A DNA stretch of 62,347 bases from positions 1-62,347 of the forward strand of contig NZ_JAUYSS010000015.1 of assembly GCF_030695525.1 (NCBI RefSeq). Reading direction: 5' to 3'. Positions 7,066 to 16,572 of the stretch are shown here, piece after piece (the first letter of the stretch is position 1; every line of letters begins with the position of its first letter). Made by a program: the position numbers and the translations under genes. The notes under the pieces were generated by a model, which worked only from the letters and a program-made list of their open reading frames with translations, was not told where the DNA came from and ran no database searches. This stretch comes from Daejeonella sp. (lineage in GTDB: Bacteria > Bacteroidota > Bacteroidia > Sphingobacteriales > Sphingobacteriaceae).

Positions 7066-8580
7066 TTATGCAGGGTTCGTCTCCGTATAATCCCTATTCA
7101 TCATTTCAATTGTTTTCCTGGTTCCGACCTCCATAATATTCCGAAGACTGTCTTGTACTGTCTCAACAAATGCAGGCAATTGGGATAAATCAACATCCCA
7201 TAGTTCAGTATTTGAGAGTGCACGTAGTACCATTTCATTGACATCGTATTCTTTCCATAGACCGGAGTAGTATGAAGCCCATTCATCATCTACCTGGTAG
7301 CGCATATTATTAGAGCTTCCGTAATATGCCCCATTCAATTCTTCTGTCTGCATAAAACGCAGGTAGGCTGCGAAACCAACAGCGATAAATTTAGGAACAC
7401 TCTGATAATTCTTATAATAGTTTAGTAGCACAGGGATTACACGCATTTTTAACTTCATTGAATAATTTACGCTGATGCTAAGCCACTGATGCCTGATGTG
7501 CGGATTACGAAATCTATCGAGAACCTTAGCCGAAAACTGCAGCGCCTGTTCTCTTGCAACAGGATATGGTATGGCCCGTGCCAACTCATCCTGCATAAGG
7601 GAAGAGATAAATCCCGACATCACTGAATCTTCCATAGCATCACATACTGTCCCAAGTCCGGAAAGAAATGCAGCAGCACAGCTCAATGTATGTGTCCCGT
7701 TAAGCAGCCTCAGCTTCAATTCCTTATACATAGTTATGTCCGAAGCAATAATTACCCCTTCATCAGCCTGTTCAAAAGACAGGATCTTCCTGATACGCTC
7801 ATCACCTTCGATTGCCCATAAGGAGTATACCTCAGAAAAAACAAACAACTCATCCCGATATCCAAGCTCCTGCTCCAACCTTTTCAGGGTATTTTCATCC
7901 GGCTTTCCGGGAACAATCCTGTCGACCAGCGTATTGCAAAAAGTATTAAATCCCAGCCATTTTATAAATTCCGGTTCCAGCTTATTGTGCTCTGCCAGTT
8001 CGAACAGGATGTTCCTGAGTTTTATGCCATTATCTGTGATTAATTCAGTAGGAAGAATGATCAAGCCCTTATTCTCGTCAGCATTAAATACTTTGTACCT
8101 GTGATACAAAATAGCCAGAAGTTTTCCGGGATAAGATACCGGCGTGCCCTTTTGAATATCCTCCCGGATAAGTTCAATACCTAGTTCAGTTGTATTTGAA
8201 ATAATTATTTCCAATGTTTCTGAAGCAGCCACATCAAGTATTTTCTGCCATTCAGTTTTAGCACTTAGTACCCTGCTAATCGCAGAATTAATAATATTCA
8301 GTTCTACTTTATTATCTCCATCTACTCCACGGATTCCGATGGTGTAAAGGGAATCCTGTTCATTAAAATCATTGGTATCACCCCTGTCAGTTGATTTAAT
8401 TAGAACCACCCGGCCATTAAATATCCCCCTTCGATTAGCTTTATCTATAAAGTAGTCTGGCAATGCGCGCAGCAATACACCGGTTCCAAACTGAAGGACT
8501 TTTTCGGGAAGCTGAATACGGTTTATCTCTGTATTTAGAGAAGCATCTATCTTCCCCAGATTCTCTTTATTTAATTTCAT
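7066..8580 (-). CDS. uxaB: Tagaturonate reductase (altronate oxidoreductase)
   Basis: A 504-residue member of the mannitol dehydrogenase family. It reduces D-tagaturonate to D-altronate with NADH in galacturonate catabolism, in the cytoplasm. The N-terminal Rossmann region opens with the family's VLQFGTGVLLRALPDYFIDKAN signature, a variant of the QFGxGxFxRA motif. The C-terminal catalytic domain has the K-x-R-L-L-N-G-x-H motif (KLRLLNGTHTLSC near residues 287-299), carrying the catalytic Lys and substrate-binding Asn/His. Length fits UxaB (about 480-510). It is the last gene of the minus-strand sugar locus; UxaA and UxaC are not in the window. Fructuronate reductase (UxuB) is the closest alternative, but the opening sequence favours UxaB. 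Confidence 0.85.
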   Translation of the reverse strand: MKLNKENLGKIDASLNTEINRIQLPEKVLQFGTGVLLRALPDYFIDKANRRGIFNGRVVLIKSTDRGDTNDFNEQDSLYTIGIRGVDGDNKVELNIINSAISRVLSAKTEWQKILDVAASETLEIIISNTTELGIELIREDIQKGTPVSYPGKLLAILYHRYKVFNADENKGLIILPTELITDNGIKLRNILFELAEHNKLEPEFIKWLGFNTFCNTLVDRIVPGKPDENTLKRLEQELGYRDELFVFSEVYSLWAIEGDERIRKILSFEQADEGVIIASDITMYKELKLRLLNGTHTLSCAAAFLSGLGTVCDAMEDSVMSGFISSLMQDELARAIPYPVAREQALQFSAKVLDRFRNPHIRHQWLSISVNYSMKLKMRVIPVLLNYYKNYQSVPKFIAVGFAAYLRFMQTEELNGAYYGSSNNMRYQVDDEWASYYSGLWKEYDVNEMVLRALSNTELWDVDLSQLPAFVETVQDSLRNIMEVGTRKTIEMMNRDYTETNPA

Positions 8581-8640
8581 AGTATTTTATATTTCTCACA
8601 CAATTAACTGTTAAGTCAAACATCAGATAGCATTAATCTA

Positions 8641-8680
8641 GACAGGAGATATGGGATGTGAGATATGAGACATGTGATCA
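8641..8680. repeat. Heptanucleotide array (GAGATAT type)
   Basis: Seven-base units GACAGGA, GATATGG, GATGTGA, GATATGA and GACATGT follow one another in the 141-base gap between nagA and uxaB. It is a short copy of the repeat type seen elsewhere in the window. Confidence 0.65.
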
Positions 8681-8721
8681 AATTATTGATTTTATTCAGA
8701 ATTTCGCCTATGGCCGATAGC

Positions 8722-9909
8722 TCACGGCCCGTATACTACCCTACCTTGTATAATGGTGGTCTGAACATTAATATCTTTGTCAAAGATGACGATATCTGCA
8801 TCTTTCCCTTTTACAAGTGAGCCTTTTTTATCAGCTACATTCATAATTCTTGCGGGTGTACTGCTCATCATTCTGACTGCCTCAAGAAGCGGAACATCCG
8901 CCATATTGATCATATTTCTTACCAGACGATCGGTAGTGGCAACGCTCCCGGCGAAACAAGTACGATCAGGTAATTTAGCTACTCCATCCTCTATGATGAC
9001 CTTTAAACCCGTGTACAAATTACCTATTATACTGTCACCTTCGGGCATACTTGCCCCGCGAATTGCATCGGTGATCAGCGCAATTCTATCCGGGCCCTTG
9101 ATCTTATAAATAAGTTTCAGCAGCGGTGCAGGGAGATGGATTCCATCCGCAATAATTTCTACATCCATTTCATCAATCAAAAATGCACTCTCTATTGCAC
9201 CTGCATAACGGAAAGCATTTCTTCTGCTCACCCCCGACATCCCCGAATAAAGATGGGTTGCCAGAGTATAACCGTTTTCGAATCCTTCAAGTACTTCCTC
9301 ATAAATCGCGTCAGTATGTGCTAATGCGGGAAGGATACCTTTTGAAATGAGGTACCTGGCAAATGGTATAGCCCCTTTAAGTTCGGGTGCTGCGCTCCAG
9401 CGTTTGATCGAATTTGAACTTGCTATCACGTCCATATATTCCTCAGGATCAGGATCACGAATATATCGGGGATCCTGAGCTCCGCGTTGATTCATAGCAA
9501 AATAAGGCCCCTCCAAATGCATTCCCAGGAATTGTGAACCATTGATATTCTTTTTATTTGCCTTGTCGTATAACTCAAGGGTATGAAGCAGATCTTTTTT
9601 CTCACTCGTCAATGTAGTTGGCGACATGGCTGTGGTTCCATATCTGGCATGTGTTTCTGCTGCCTTGAGAAAGGCTGTTTCGCTTCCATCCATGAAATCA
9701 TGCCCTCCACCCCCATGCACATGAATATCAATAAAACCCGGAGAAATATAATTTCCGTTTGCATTGATTTCAATTGCATCACTTACTTCAATATCTCCTT
9801 CTTTTACCTCCGTGATAATACCATCAGTTATCAGTACTGTTCCCTGAGGGATCATTCGGTAAGGAGTAAGGATTTTACCATTGAAGATTTTTAATTTCTG
9901 TAAATTCAT
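8722..9909 (-). CDS. nagA: N-acetylglucosamine-6-phosphate deacetylase
   Basis: A 395-residue amidohydrolase-superfamily enzyme that converts GlcNAc-6-phosphate to glucosamine-6-phosphate and acetate in the cytoplasm. The metal-binding HxH is in GFIDIHVHGGGGHDFMDG (about residues 57-74), the metal-ligand Glu in HLEGPYF, a His in ALAHTDA, a second His in THLYSGMSG, and the catalytic Asp in ALITDAIRG. The family usually has HLFNAM where this protein has HLYSGM, a small departure. Length is normal. It stands between tagaturonate reductase and the GH109-type enzyme. This fits an amino-sugar branch that could receive GlcNAc or GalNAc released by exported hydrolases such as GH20 at 48882. NagB and a GlcNAc kinase are not in the window. 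Confidence 0.9.
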   Translation of the reverse strand: MNLQKLKIFNGKILTPYRMIPQGTVLITDGIITEVKEGDIEVSDAIEINANGNYISPGFIDIHVHGGGGHDFMDGSETAFLKAAETHARYGTTAMSPTTLTSEKKDLLHTLELYDKANKKNINGSQFLGMHLEGPYFAMNQRGAQDPRYIRDPDPEEYMDVIASSNSIKRWSAAPELKGAIPFARYLISKGILPALAHTDAIYEEVLEGFENGYTLATHLYSGMSGVSRRNAFRYAGAIESAFLIDEMDVEIIADGIHLPAPLLKLIYKIKGPDRIALITDAIRGASMPEGDSIIGNLYTGLKVIIEDGVAKLPDRTCFAGSVATTDRLVRNMINMADVPLLEAVRMMSSTPARIMNVADKKGSLVKGKDADIVIFDKDINVQTTIIQGRVVYGP

Positions 9910-9960
9910 ATCAGAAAATTCGATATTTAAAACTATTGTTACGTGACTGAGCTAATACGG

Positions 9961-11364
9961 TTAAATTTTAACCTTAGTATTTCCTCCCTTTAATAGTGAT
10001 ATGTCAATTGGCTTATTATTTTTCCAGGCCCCGGAAGTAAAATCAGGCACATCAATTGAATTTGAACGGTTGTTGACAGAGAGTTCACTCAAGGGGAAAA
10101 TGGAGCTCCAGAGTGCTGCATCATACACATCCTGATCGAGCGGCAAACCATTCCGAAGGCAGTCTATGGTACGCCAATCCATTAAGAAGTCCATACCACC
10201 ATGCCCCCCAACCCGCTTAGCCAGCTCTCCTATTTTCCGGACAATTGCGGGTTTGTATTTCTCTTCCAGTGATTTAAACTCCTGCTCAGAAAGCCATCCT
10301 TCATGACTGGTAGAGATCCGGCCGGGTTCAGGATATTTTAGTGCTGTACCTTTAGTTCCGCTTACCAGGTGAATTCGCGAATATGGACGGGGAGAGGTTA
10401 CATCATGCTGAATCATGATTGTCCGGCCCTGATTGGTACGGATAGTGGTCGTATTCATATTACCCCGGAATGGTTTATCAACAAAGGGTTTAAAAAAATC
10501 GTCTTTTGACGCCAGTTTTTTAGCCATATCACCCATCATGAAATCCTTCCCTGATACCGATACCAGGTAATCCATTTTATCACCCCTGTTGATGTTCATT
10601 ACCTGACAGACAGGGCCTAAACCATGCGTTGGATAAAGAGAGCCATTCCTGCTAGCATTCTGTTTGAGACGCCACATATCCCAGTATGCATTTTTGTTAA
10701 AATTAGAAGCCAGCAGATCATGAATATATGCCCCTTCAGCATGAATAATTTCTCCAAAGAATCCCTGGCGAGCCATATTCAGTGTCAACATCTCAAAAAA
10801 ATCATAACATGTGTTTTCCAGCATCATGCAATGCTTGCGGGTTCTTTCTGAGGTTTCTACTAATTGCCAGCATTCTTCAACTGTAGTGGCTGCGGGCACC
10901 TCTACACATACATGTTTTCCATGATCCATTGCATAAACCGCCATTGGGGTATGCAGGTGCCATGGAGTGGTGACGTATATCAGATCAATATCATCCCGTT
11001 CGCATATTTTCTTCCACTCCTCTGAATTACCAACGTAAACAGCCGGATTCTGGCCAGTACCCTCGAGTCGTTTTTTAGCAGCATTGACTTTTTCGGGCCT
11101 TATATCGCATAGGGCCTTGATTTCTACATTACCGATCTTACTGATCCTTACTACAGCTCCTGTTCCCCGGTTACCTGTACCAATAATACCAATACGAACG
11201 GTATCTATTTTAGGTGCTGCATAGCCCGACATGTTGAATTTCTGAACCGGATTCTGAACAGGCCCTTCCCTTTTATCGGCATAGGCAGGCAGAATGCCTG
11301 CACCAGTTAAACCTATGCCCGCCATACCTGCGAGTTTTATAAAATTTCTGCGATTGTTTTTCAT
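9961..11364 (-). CDS. Tat-exported Gfo/Idh/MocA enzyme, GH109-like
   Basis: A 467-residue protein with a twin-arginine signal (NRRNFIKLAG, then a hydrophobic stretch ending about residue 30). A Rossmann domain follows (IGIIGTGNRGTGAVV, then VCVEVPAATTVEE with the usual E-x-P variant). The C-terminal half has the features of GH109 alpha-N-acetylgalactosaminidases: HGGMDFLMDWRTIDCL, and ASLW-like DAALWSSIFPLSE near the end. GH109 enzymes keep a tightly bound NAD and cleave GalNAc linkages by transient oxidation at C3; Tat export lets the folded, cofactor-loaded enzyme reach the periplasm. Its place next to nagA suits release of N-acetylated sugar. Substrate is inferred from family only. Confidence 0.8.
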   Translation of the reverse strand: MKNNRRNFIKLAGMAGIGLTGAGILPAYADKREGPVQNPVQKFNMSGYAAPKIDTVRIGIIGTGNRGTGAVVRISKIGNVEIKALCDIRPEKVNAAKKRLEGTGQNPAVYVGNSEEWKKICERDDIDLIYVTTPWHLHTPMAVYAMDHGKHVCVEVPAATTVEECWQLVETSERTRKHCMMLENTCYDFFEMLTLNMARQGFFGEIIHAEGAYIHDLLASNFNKNAYWDMWRLKQNASRNGSLYPTHGLGPVCQVMNINRGDKMDYLVSVSGKDFMMGDMAKKLASKDDFFKPFVDKPFRGNMNTTTIRTNQGRTIMIQHDVTSPRPYSRIHLVSGTKGTALKYPEPGRISTSHEGWLSEQEFKSLEEKYKPAIVRKIGELAKRVGGHGGMDFLMDWRTIDCLRNGLPLDQDVYDAALWSSIFPLSELSVNNRSNSIDVPDFTSGAWKNNKPIDISLLKGGNTKVKI

Positions 11365-11481
11365 GGTTTGTTCTGTTGTCTGTTGTCAGGGATATTCTGC
11401 TAAATGTTAAATCAATTGGTAATAGCCATTATTCTCTGCTATTTATTCTATAACATTAGTTCTCAATGAAACGCGATTTAG

Positions 11482-11553
11482 TCTTGGTTCCTGGCTCTTG
11501 GCTCTTGATTCTTGATTCTTGATTCTGTTGTCTGTTGTCAGTTGTCTGTGATA
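11482..11553. repeat. Heptanucleotide array (CTTGATT/CTGTTGT type)
   Basis: About ten 7-base units: CTTGGTT, CCTGGCT, CTTGGCT, three CTTGATT, two CTGTTGT, CAGTTGT, CTGTGAT. A shorter run of CTGTTGT units lies at 11372-11388, and TTCCTTG-like units at about 11590-11616. They fill most of the 255-base gap between the esterase and the GH109-like gene. Confidence 0.75.
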
Positions 11554-11619
11554 TACTAAAGATGTCAAATGAACTGTAAATAGGCTTTTTTCCTTGTTCG
11601 TTGCTCCTTGATCCAGTTG

Positions 11620-12816
11620 CTATTTCCAAACAACATCATTATTATTTCTGATACCAGAGGCAGGGAAAGGATGTTTATCAGTAAAGGGATACAGAGCTTT
11701 CTGATCTTCAATCACAATCATCTTTTCATTCAGCGTTCCATCCGGATTCATAGCCTTAGTCAGATCAAGTCCGAGATGTTTTGCAAGGAAAGGATAAACT
11801 GCAGCGCGTTTATTTTCATCATAACCATGAAATTCTTTTGGAAGATGCACATTTTCTACCAAACCGGGTTTATCCAGCAAATTATAAATATATTTTGTGT
11901 GCGGATATTCCACTTCCGGATTATTCTTTGTCCAATCGCCACCAACAGAAACCAATAACATTGGCCTTGGAGCTGCTAGAGCGGCAATTTCTACATTATT
12001 GGTTTGAAAATTCCGGCCTTTATGAATGGGCATACCACTTTCACAAACACATCCGCCAAAGAAATGAGCCGACACCATCACGACCGGCGCAGAAACAGCT
12101 ATACGATCATCAACTGCTGCGAGCAGAAAAGTCTGAGTACCTCCGCCTGATGCACCGGTCATACCAATTTTTTCAGGGTCTGCACCCATCATAAGAAGGA
12201 AATCAATGCCACGTATACTATTCCATAATTGCAGCTTTAATGCTTCGGGATGCTGATGTATCCACCCTAATTCCTCCATTTGCCCATATCCAACCGCATC
12301 ATAAGCCCATACCATTGCACCCATTCTTGCCTGAGATGCAAAACGTTTTTGTGCATCGGGGCGATACCGACCCACATCACCAGGTTCTGTCCAATGTCCA
12401 TGCGCATTTAATATTCCCGGAAGCTTTCCATTTGAATTCGTCGGAGTATATAAACTACCGGTGACATATACTCCCGGCAGACTTTCAAAAGCGACATTTT
12501 GCACCTGATAACCATCGAAAACTCGCTTTTCGCCGAAAACAGGATTAAGAGGCCCCTTTTTAGGATATTTCTCTAAACCAGCTCCTTTTAAAATATGCTC
12601 CCGGATCTGTTTTGCACGATTTTTCCAGGCTGCAGATGTAGTATATGACTGTTCCATCCTGTTGAGAAAAGATTTACCTTCTTCAGGAGTCCAATGATTC
12701 CCTACACATAACATTGACTCAGAGGTCCTTTGAGAAATTTTATCCTGCGAGACAGAAGATTCGATAGAAAAAAGCAGTCCGCATACAATTAGAAAAGTAT
12801 TTGTTATAATCTTCAT
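11620..12816 (-). CDS. Exported alpha/beta hydrolase, acetyl-xylan-esterase-like
   Basis: A 398-residue secreted serine hydrolase. A signal peptide covers about residues 1-23 (hydrophobic core LIVCGLLF, cleavage after SVS-Q). The nucleophile elbow is GASGGGTQT near residue 210. The acid is probably Asp in VSVGGDWTKN, and the catalytic His is in PKEFHGYDEN near residue 345. A conserved N-terminal part (KLPGILNAHGHW) supplies the oxyanion region. The G-x-SGGGTQ elbow and order of motifs are like Bacteroidota acetyl-xylan esterase or glucuronoyl-esterase-like proteins of sugar loci. Substrate is not certain; removal of ester groups from a plant or microbial glycan is the likely role in this operon. 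Confidence 0.75.
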   Translation of the reverse strand: MKIITNTFLIVCGLLFSIESSVSQDKISQRTSESMLCVGNHWTPEEGKSFLNRMEQSYTTSAAWKNRAKQIREHILKGAGLEKYPKKGPLNPVFGEKRVFDGYQVQNVAFESLPGVYVTGSLYTPTNSNGKLPGILNAHGHWTEPGDVGRYRPDAQKRFASQARMGAMVWAYDAVGYGQMEELGWIHQHPEALKLQLWNSIRGIDFLLMMGADPEKIGMTGASGGGTQTFLLAAVDDRIAVSAPVVMVSAHFFGGCVCESGMPIHKGRNFQTNNVEIAALAAPRPMLLVSVGGDWTKNNPEVEYPHTKYIYNLLDKPGLVENVHLPKEFHGYDENKRAAVYPFLAKHLGLDLTKAMNPDGTLNEKMIVIEDQKALYPFTDKHPFPASGIRNNNDVVWK

Positions 12817-12860
12817 AAGAATTGTGTGAATTAATTAGAATAATTTCAATCTGCAATATT

Positions 12861-13904
12861 TTAATCATGCTTTAAATGAATTTGTTTCCCTTCTTTAGCT
12901 GATTCATAAATAGCCAATATAATCTCAACGGCTTTGCGGGCTTCATCTCCGCTGATTTCAAAAGGTCGGCCTGACTCAACAGATGCAATAAAAGCCTCAA
13001 TATTTTTTTGATGTGATTGATACGAAATTGCCGCCGGGTCAGACACTCCGCCGCCGCCTTCAATTTCCTTAAAGCTTTTTAAAATTCTAATATCTTCTTC
13101 TGTTTGATCAGCAAATTGCCAAACAGCAAAAGCATTTTCAACCATGATTGCAGTCCCCCGGGTACCGGTAATTTCTATACGACGAAACTGCCCCGGGAAA
13201 GAGGCTGTAGAACCATAAATTCCGCCCAAAGCCTGATTCCTGAATTTCACAATGGCTGTTGCTGTGTCCTCAACTTCTATATCATGGCCTCTTGTTGCTA
13301 TATAAGCATGTAAAGAATCTACAGGCCCCATCAAGTACTGAAGGAGATCGATCATATGAATACTCTGGTTCATTAAGGCCCCGCCGCCATCAAGCTTCCA
13401 GGTTCCACGCCAGCTACTCTTGTAATATTCATCAGTTCTCCACCAGGGTACATGCACAGATGCATAGCTTATTTTACCAAAGCGACCCTGATCAATTGCG
13501 TTCTTTAAATGTGCAACCGCATCATTAAACCGATAATTGAAAATCCCTCCTAAAGAAGTCCCGGCTTTTTTGTGGGCTTCAATCATTTTCTCAATTCGTT
13601 CCAAAGAAATTTCAAGGGGTTTTTCGCAAATTACATGCTTGCCACAGCGTGCGGCTTCTATGGCAGGCTCCATGTGGCGTCCACTGGGTGTTGCAACTGT
13701 TACAATATCAATATCTTCAGAATGAAGCATTTCTTCATAATTTGCAAATGCCTTTAATTTATATTTTTCAGCAAACTTCCTGGCTTTAAGCGGATCAGAG
13801 CTACAAACGCCTACCAGAGTAGCATTTTCTATATTCTGAATTGCTTTTACATGAATATCTGCAATCATTCCGGTTCCAATTATTCCAAAATTCCAGTTTC
13901 TCAT
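12861..13904 (-). CDS. Cytoplasmic Gfo/Idh/MocA family oxidoreductase
   Basis: A 347-residue NAD(P)-dependent sugar dehydrogenase-type protein without a signal peptide. The N-terminal Rossmann fold begins FGIIGTGMIADIHVKAI and includes the family E-K-P motif (VICEKPLEISLE, about residue 95). The C-terminal half is the alpha/beta substrate domain, with DGGGALMNQSIHMIDLL containing the conserved catalytic-region G-G-x-x-x-x-x-x-x-H. It differs from the two Gfo/Idh enzymes on either side, which are Tat-exported. It probably handles the imported, oxidised or epimerised sugar. The exact substrate cannot be assigned. A heptamer array lies directly upstream of its start codon. Confidence 0.85.
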   Translation of the reverse strand: MRNWNFGIIGTGMIADIHVKAIQNIENATLVGVCSSDPLKARKFAEKYKLKAFANYEEMLHSEDIDIVTVATPSGRHMEPAIEAARCGKHVICEKPLEISLERIEKMIEAHKKAGTSLGGIFNYRFNDAVAHLKNAIDQGRFGKISYASVHVPWWRTDEYYKSSWRGTWKLDGGGALMNQSIHMIDLLQYLMGPVDSLHAYIATRGHDIEVEDTATAIVKFRNQALGGIYGSTASFPGQFRRIEITGTRGTAIMVENAFAVWQFADQTEEDIRILKSFKEIEGGGGVSDPAAISYQSHQKNIEAFIASVESGRPFEISGDEARKAVEIILAIYESAKEGKQIHLKHD

Positions 13905-13910
13905 TGATTT

Positions 13911-14045
13911 GGTTGTCAGTTATCTGTTGTCAGTGATATACTACTAAATGTCAAATGAACTGTTAATAGTCTTTATTCTTTGTTCCTTATTCTTTGTTCC
14001 TTGTTCCTTATTCTTTGTTCCTTGTTCTTTATTCCTTGTTCTTTT
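13911..14045. repeat. Heptanucleotide arrays between two sugar-locus genes
   Basis: Two arrays fill this gap. At 13911-13937 the units are of the GGTTGTC/AGTTATC/TGTTGTC type. At 13974-14045 there are about ten clean units alternating ATTCTTT, GTTCCTT, ATTCTTT, GTTCCTT, GTTCCTT, ATTCTTT, GTTCCTT, GTTCTTT, ATTCCTT, GTTCTTT. The non-repeat core between them (about 13933-13975, TGATATACTACTAAATGTCA and following) closely resembles 11550-11590, so the two gaps share a composite structure. Confidence 0.82.
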
Positions 14046-14051
14046 TACAAC

Positions 14052-15116
14052 TTAATATTTAGACGCGAAATTATCTGCAAAAGCATTGATCTCAGCATCA
14101 CTTAGATGAGATCCCGAACTAATAACAATCCGGTATTTTAGTGTAAGGGATCCTCCAGCAGGGATAGTATAGTTTAATTCCTCTTTACCATTGGTAAAAT
14201 CCTTTACTCCAAATGGATTTGCCGCAAATAATCCATAACCACGGGCGTGCCAGTATGTTGGATAAGTCAGATTTTCAGGATGGTCACAAATGACCATAGA
14301 TATTTTTTCTTCACCGATATTTCCATACAAATCCATCCATTTTGCGCGTTTACCCCAGACTGCCTCACCGGTTACGCCCTCGCTGCTTCTGTAGTTCCCT
14401 GTTACACCCTCATTTGACATTTTCTTTAAAGTGGTTGGTTGGCCATTAGCATCAGTCAGAGTAACAACTTCTTTTGATGGTAATTCCAACTGTCGTGCGA
14501 CACGAATGCCAAAACTACCCTCTTTAGTGTCTTTCATAATGACTGGTAAAGCACCGGCAGTCAGGGTAGTGATCCGGTCGATAATACGCGTTGAGCCTTT
14601 TGCAATAAAATGTAACTCAGTCCGCTCTGCAATAAGTTGATTACCATCCGGAGCTATCCAGCCAGCAGTAGTAAGCATGGTCCCTTCACCAATACCGCCC
14701 GAAAGCTTCTCAATACTGATATGTTTTATTTGCCCGCCTTTTACATTTCTTTTCCCTTCAGAGCCATTCCCCCAGAAATCAATCCCATTGACATTCCCAT
14801 AATTTAACCAGTTACCTACCTGATGTATATGATCACGACGTTCACCCTCTCTGGCTTTTATTGGGAAACCACGGGTTACCGGGGTTCCGGCAGCACTGAG
14901 CAATGGATAAAGTATAGGCTTATATACTGTATCGGGCCACCAATATGAGGAAAATAGTTTTCCATCAATTAGTACATCAACCTTCTTCTTAGCTTCATTT
15001 TTAACGAATTTAATGACCGGTGATTTGTTATTCTGAATCCGGTTTTGAGCTGTGGAACTATCCGATAAGGCTATTATGAGGGTGAATATTATAATTGAAG
15101 CTAACTTTACTTTCAT
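14052..15116 (-). CDS. Exported PmoA-like (DUF6807) protein
   Basis: A 354-residue secreted protein with a signal peptide (about residues 1-23, cleavage after STA-Q). The mature part matches the PmoA-like/DUF6807 family: VDVLIDGKLFSSYWWPD, KPILYPLLSAAGTPVTRGFP and the conserved RDHIHQVGNW block. The family name comes from an old link to a methane-oxidation protein and does not describe function. In Bacteroidota these proteins are beta-sandwich proteins found with Gfo/Idh/MocA enzymes and sugar isomerases, as here. A sugar-binding or lyase-like role is plausible but unproven. The gene is 41 bases from the upstream Gfo/Idh gene, so co-transcription is likely. Confidence 0.78.
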   Translation of the reverse strand: MKVKLASIIIFTLIIALSDSSTAQNRIQNNKSPVIKFVKNEAKKKVDVLIDGKLFSSYWWPDTVYKPILYPLLSAAGTPVTRGFPIKAREGERRDHIHQVGNWLNYGNVNGIDFWGNGSEGKRNVKGGQIKHISIEKLSGGIGEGTMLTTAGWIAPDGNQLIAERTELHFIAKGSTRIIDRITTLTAGALPVIMKDTKEGSFGIRVARQLELPSKEVVTLTDANGQPTTLKKMSNEGVTGNYRSSEGVTGEAVWGKRAKWMDLYGNIGEEKISMVICDHPENLTYPTYWHARGYGLFAANPFGVKDFTNGKEELNYTIPAGGSLTLKYRIVISSGSHLSDAEINAFADNFASKY

Positions 15117-15157
15117 TATACTATTTTTTAATAAATACTATAAAAATTTTGTTTGAA

Positions 15158-16522
15158 TTAAACCTTAGACGGGACTACATAAGGACTACGGTATACTCTG
15201 GTCAGCATCTTATCAGCTTCCCGATCATTTTCAAACCTTTCAGAATCACCAATAAACTTCAATTCACGTCCACCCAGCCGATATGAAATATTGGCTAAAA
15301 AGGGTACTGCGGATGAGTAATGGCCATCGAGAATATCGCAGTGAAGAGTCTCGTCTTTACCCGATTTGATCGCATCGAGAAAATTTATATAATGCTCTGT
15401 ATCACTTGAGCCAGTGAGAGAAGCGACCTCAGCAGTTGCTACTTTTGAGCCTGCAAATGGTTCCTTATCCTGTTTCCTGAAAGCTTTCCAGGTACCCCCA
15501 TTAATTTCAAGATATCCCTCGCTACCATAAAATACATTACCGATCTTGATACCCAAACTTGATTCAGCATTTGAATGTCTGCCCCTGGTTTCAAACTCCA
15601 GGATTTTTCCGTCCTTGTATTTCGCTACAGAAATTTGTGTATTCGGAGTTTCCTGAGCACATTCTGCCGGATTAATACCGTAAATACCACCGGTAGAAAA
15701 AATCGATACAGGATGTTCATTTTTATTAAGACCCCAGCGAGCCACATCAAATTGATGAGGACCCTGATTTCCGGTATCACCATTACCGGTATCCCAGAAC
15801 CAATGCCAATTATAATGTCCTCGTTTTTCGTTATAAGGACGGGAAGGAGCCGGACCTAACCAACGATCATAATGGAGGCTTGCCGGCGGAGTACTGTCTG
15901 GTGATATACCAAATGAATCCCTGGGTTTGATGCAAAGCCCACGCGCCATGTAAACTTCCCCGATCCCTCCTTCATGCAGGAATTTCATTGCCTCTATCAC
16001 ATTGGGTATTGAGCGATTCTGAAAGCCAACCTGAATACGCTTATTATATTTACGGGAAGCTTCAATCATTTTTCTACCTTCCCAGATATTATGGGAAGAT
16101 GGCTTCTCAACATAAACGTGTTTACCTGCCTGACAAGCCCAGATGGTGCCGAGTGCATGCCAATGGTTCGGAGTTGCAAATGATACAGCATCAATTTCTT
16201 TATCATCCAATACTCTACGCATGTCCCATTCGGTTAAAGGTGTGGCCCCGGTCCTATCGAAAACGGTTTTAGAACGTGGGTCAAAAAACTGCTCATCAGT
16301 ATCACACAGCGTTTTGATGCGTACATTATGGCTGTCTTTAAGATTACACCATGCATCGATATGGGAAACACCCCTGCCCCGAATACCAATAACTGCTACA
16401 TTAATCCGATCGTTAGCACCAATGATTGATCCATAGGATTTTGCACTGAGACCTATGCCAGTAACTGCTATGCCTGCACTTCCTATCAGGGTTTTCTTAA
16501 TAAAATCTCTTCTTTGAGTCAT
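15158..16522 (-). CDS. Tat-exported Gfo/Idh/MocA family oxidoreductase
   Basis: A 454-residue protein with a twin-arginine signal (QRRDFIKKTLIGSAG). The Rossmann core has VAVIGIRGRGVSHIDAW, SFATPNHWHALGTI and the E-K-P motif (VYVEKPSSHNIWEG). The substrate domain contains HYNWHWFWDTGNGDTGNQGP followed by HQFDVARWGLN, a block seen in exported Bacteroidota/Planctomycetota dehydrogenases of glycan loci. Such enzymes need a cofactor loaded before export, which explains the Tat route. Likely role: oxidation or keto-sugar chemistry on a glycoside in the periplasm. Neighbours are a sugar isomerase and a PmoA-like protein, all on one strand. Confidence 0.85.
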   Translation of the reverse strand: MTQRRDFIKKTLIGSAGIAVTGIGLSAKSYGSIIGANDRINVAVIGIRGRGVSHIDAWCNLKDSHNVRIKTLCDTDEQFFDPRSKTVFDRTGATPLTEWDMRRVLDDKEIDAVSFATPNHWHALGTIWACQAGKHVYVEKPSSHNIWEGRKMIEASRKYNKRIQVGFQNRSIPNVIEAMKFLHEGGIGEVYMARGLCIKPRDSFGISPDSTPPASLHYDRWLGPAPSRPYNEKRGHYNWHWFWDTGNGDTGNQGPHQFDVARWGLNKNEHPVSIFSTGGIYGINPAECAQETPNTQISVAKYKDGKILEFETRGRHSNAESSLGIKIGNVFYGSEGYLEINGGTWKAFRKQDKEPFAGSKVATAEVASLTGSSDTEHYINFLDAIKSGKDETLHCDILDGHYSSAVPFLANISYRLGGRELKFIGDSERFENDREADKMLTRVYRSPYVVPSKV

Positions 16523-16572
16523 TTTTATAAATTTTTAAATTGATTTATGTTTAAATGAATGATGTTAATGGC

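Noticed and set aside
13974-14045. Possible CRISPR-like repeats
   Set aside because: The repeats are 7 bases long with no unique spacers, so these are tandem arrays and not CRISPR.
9961-16522. Naming the Gfo/Idh/MocA enzymes as inositol dehydrogenase or a specific sugar dehydrogenase
   Set aside because: The family is broad, the key substrate residues cannot be assigned by eye, and the neighbours do not include inositol genes.
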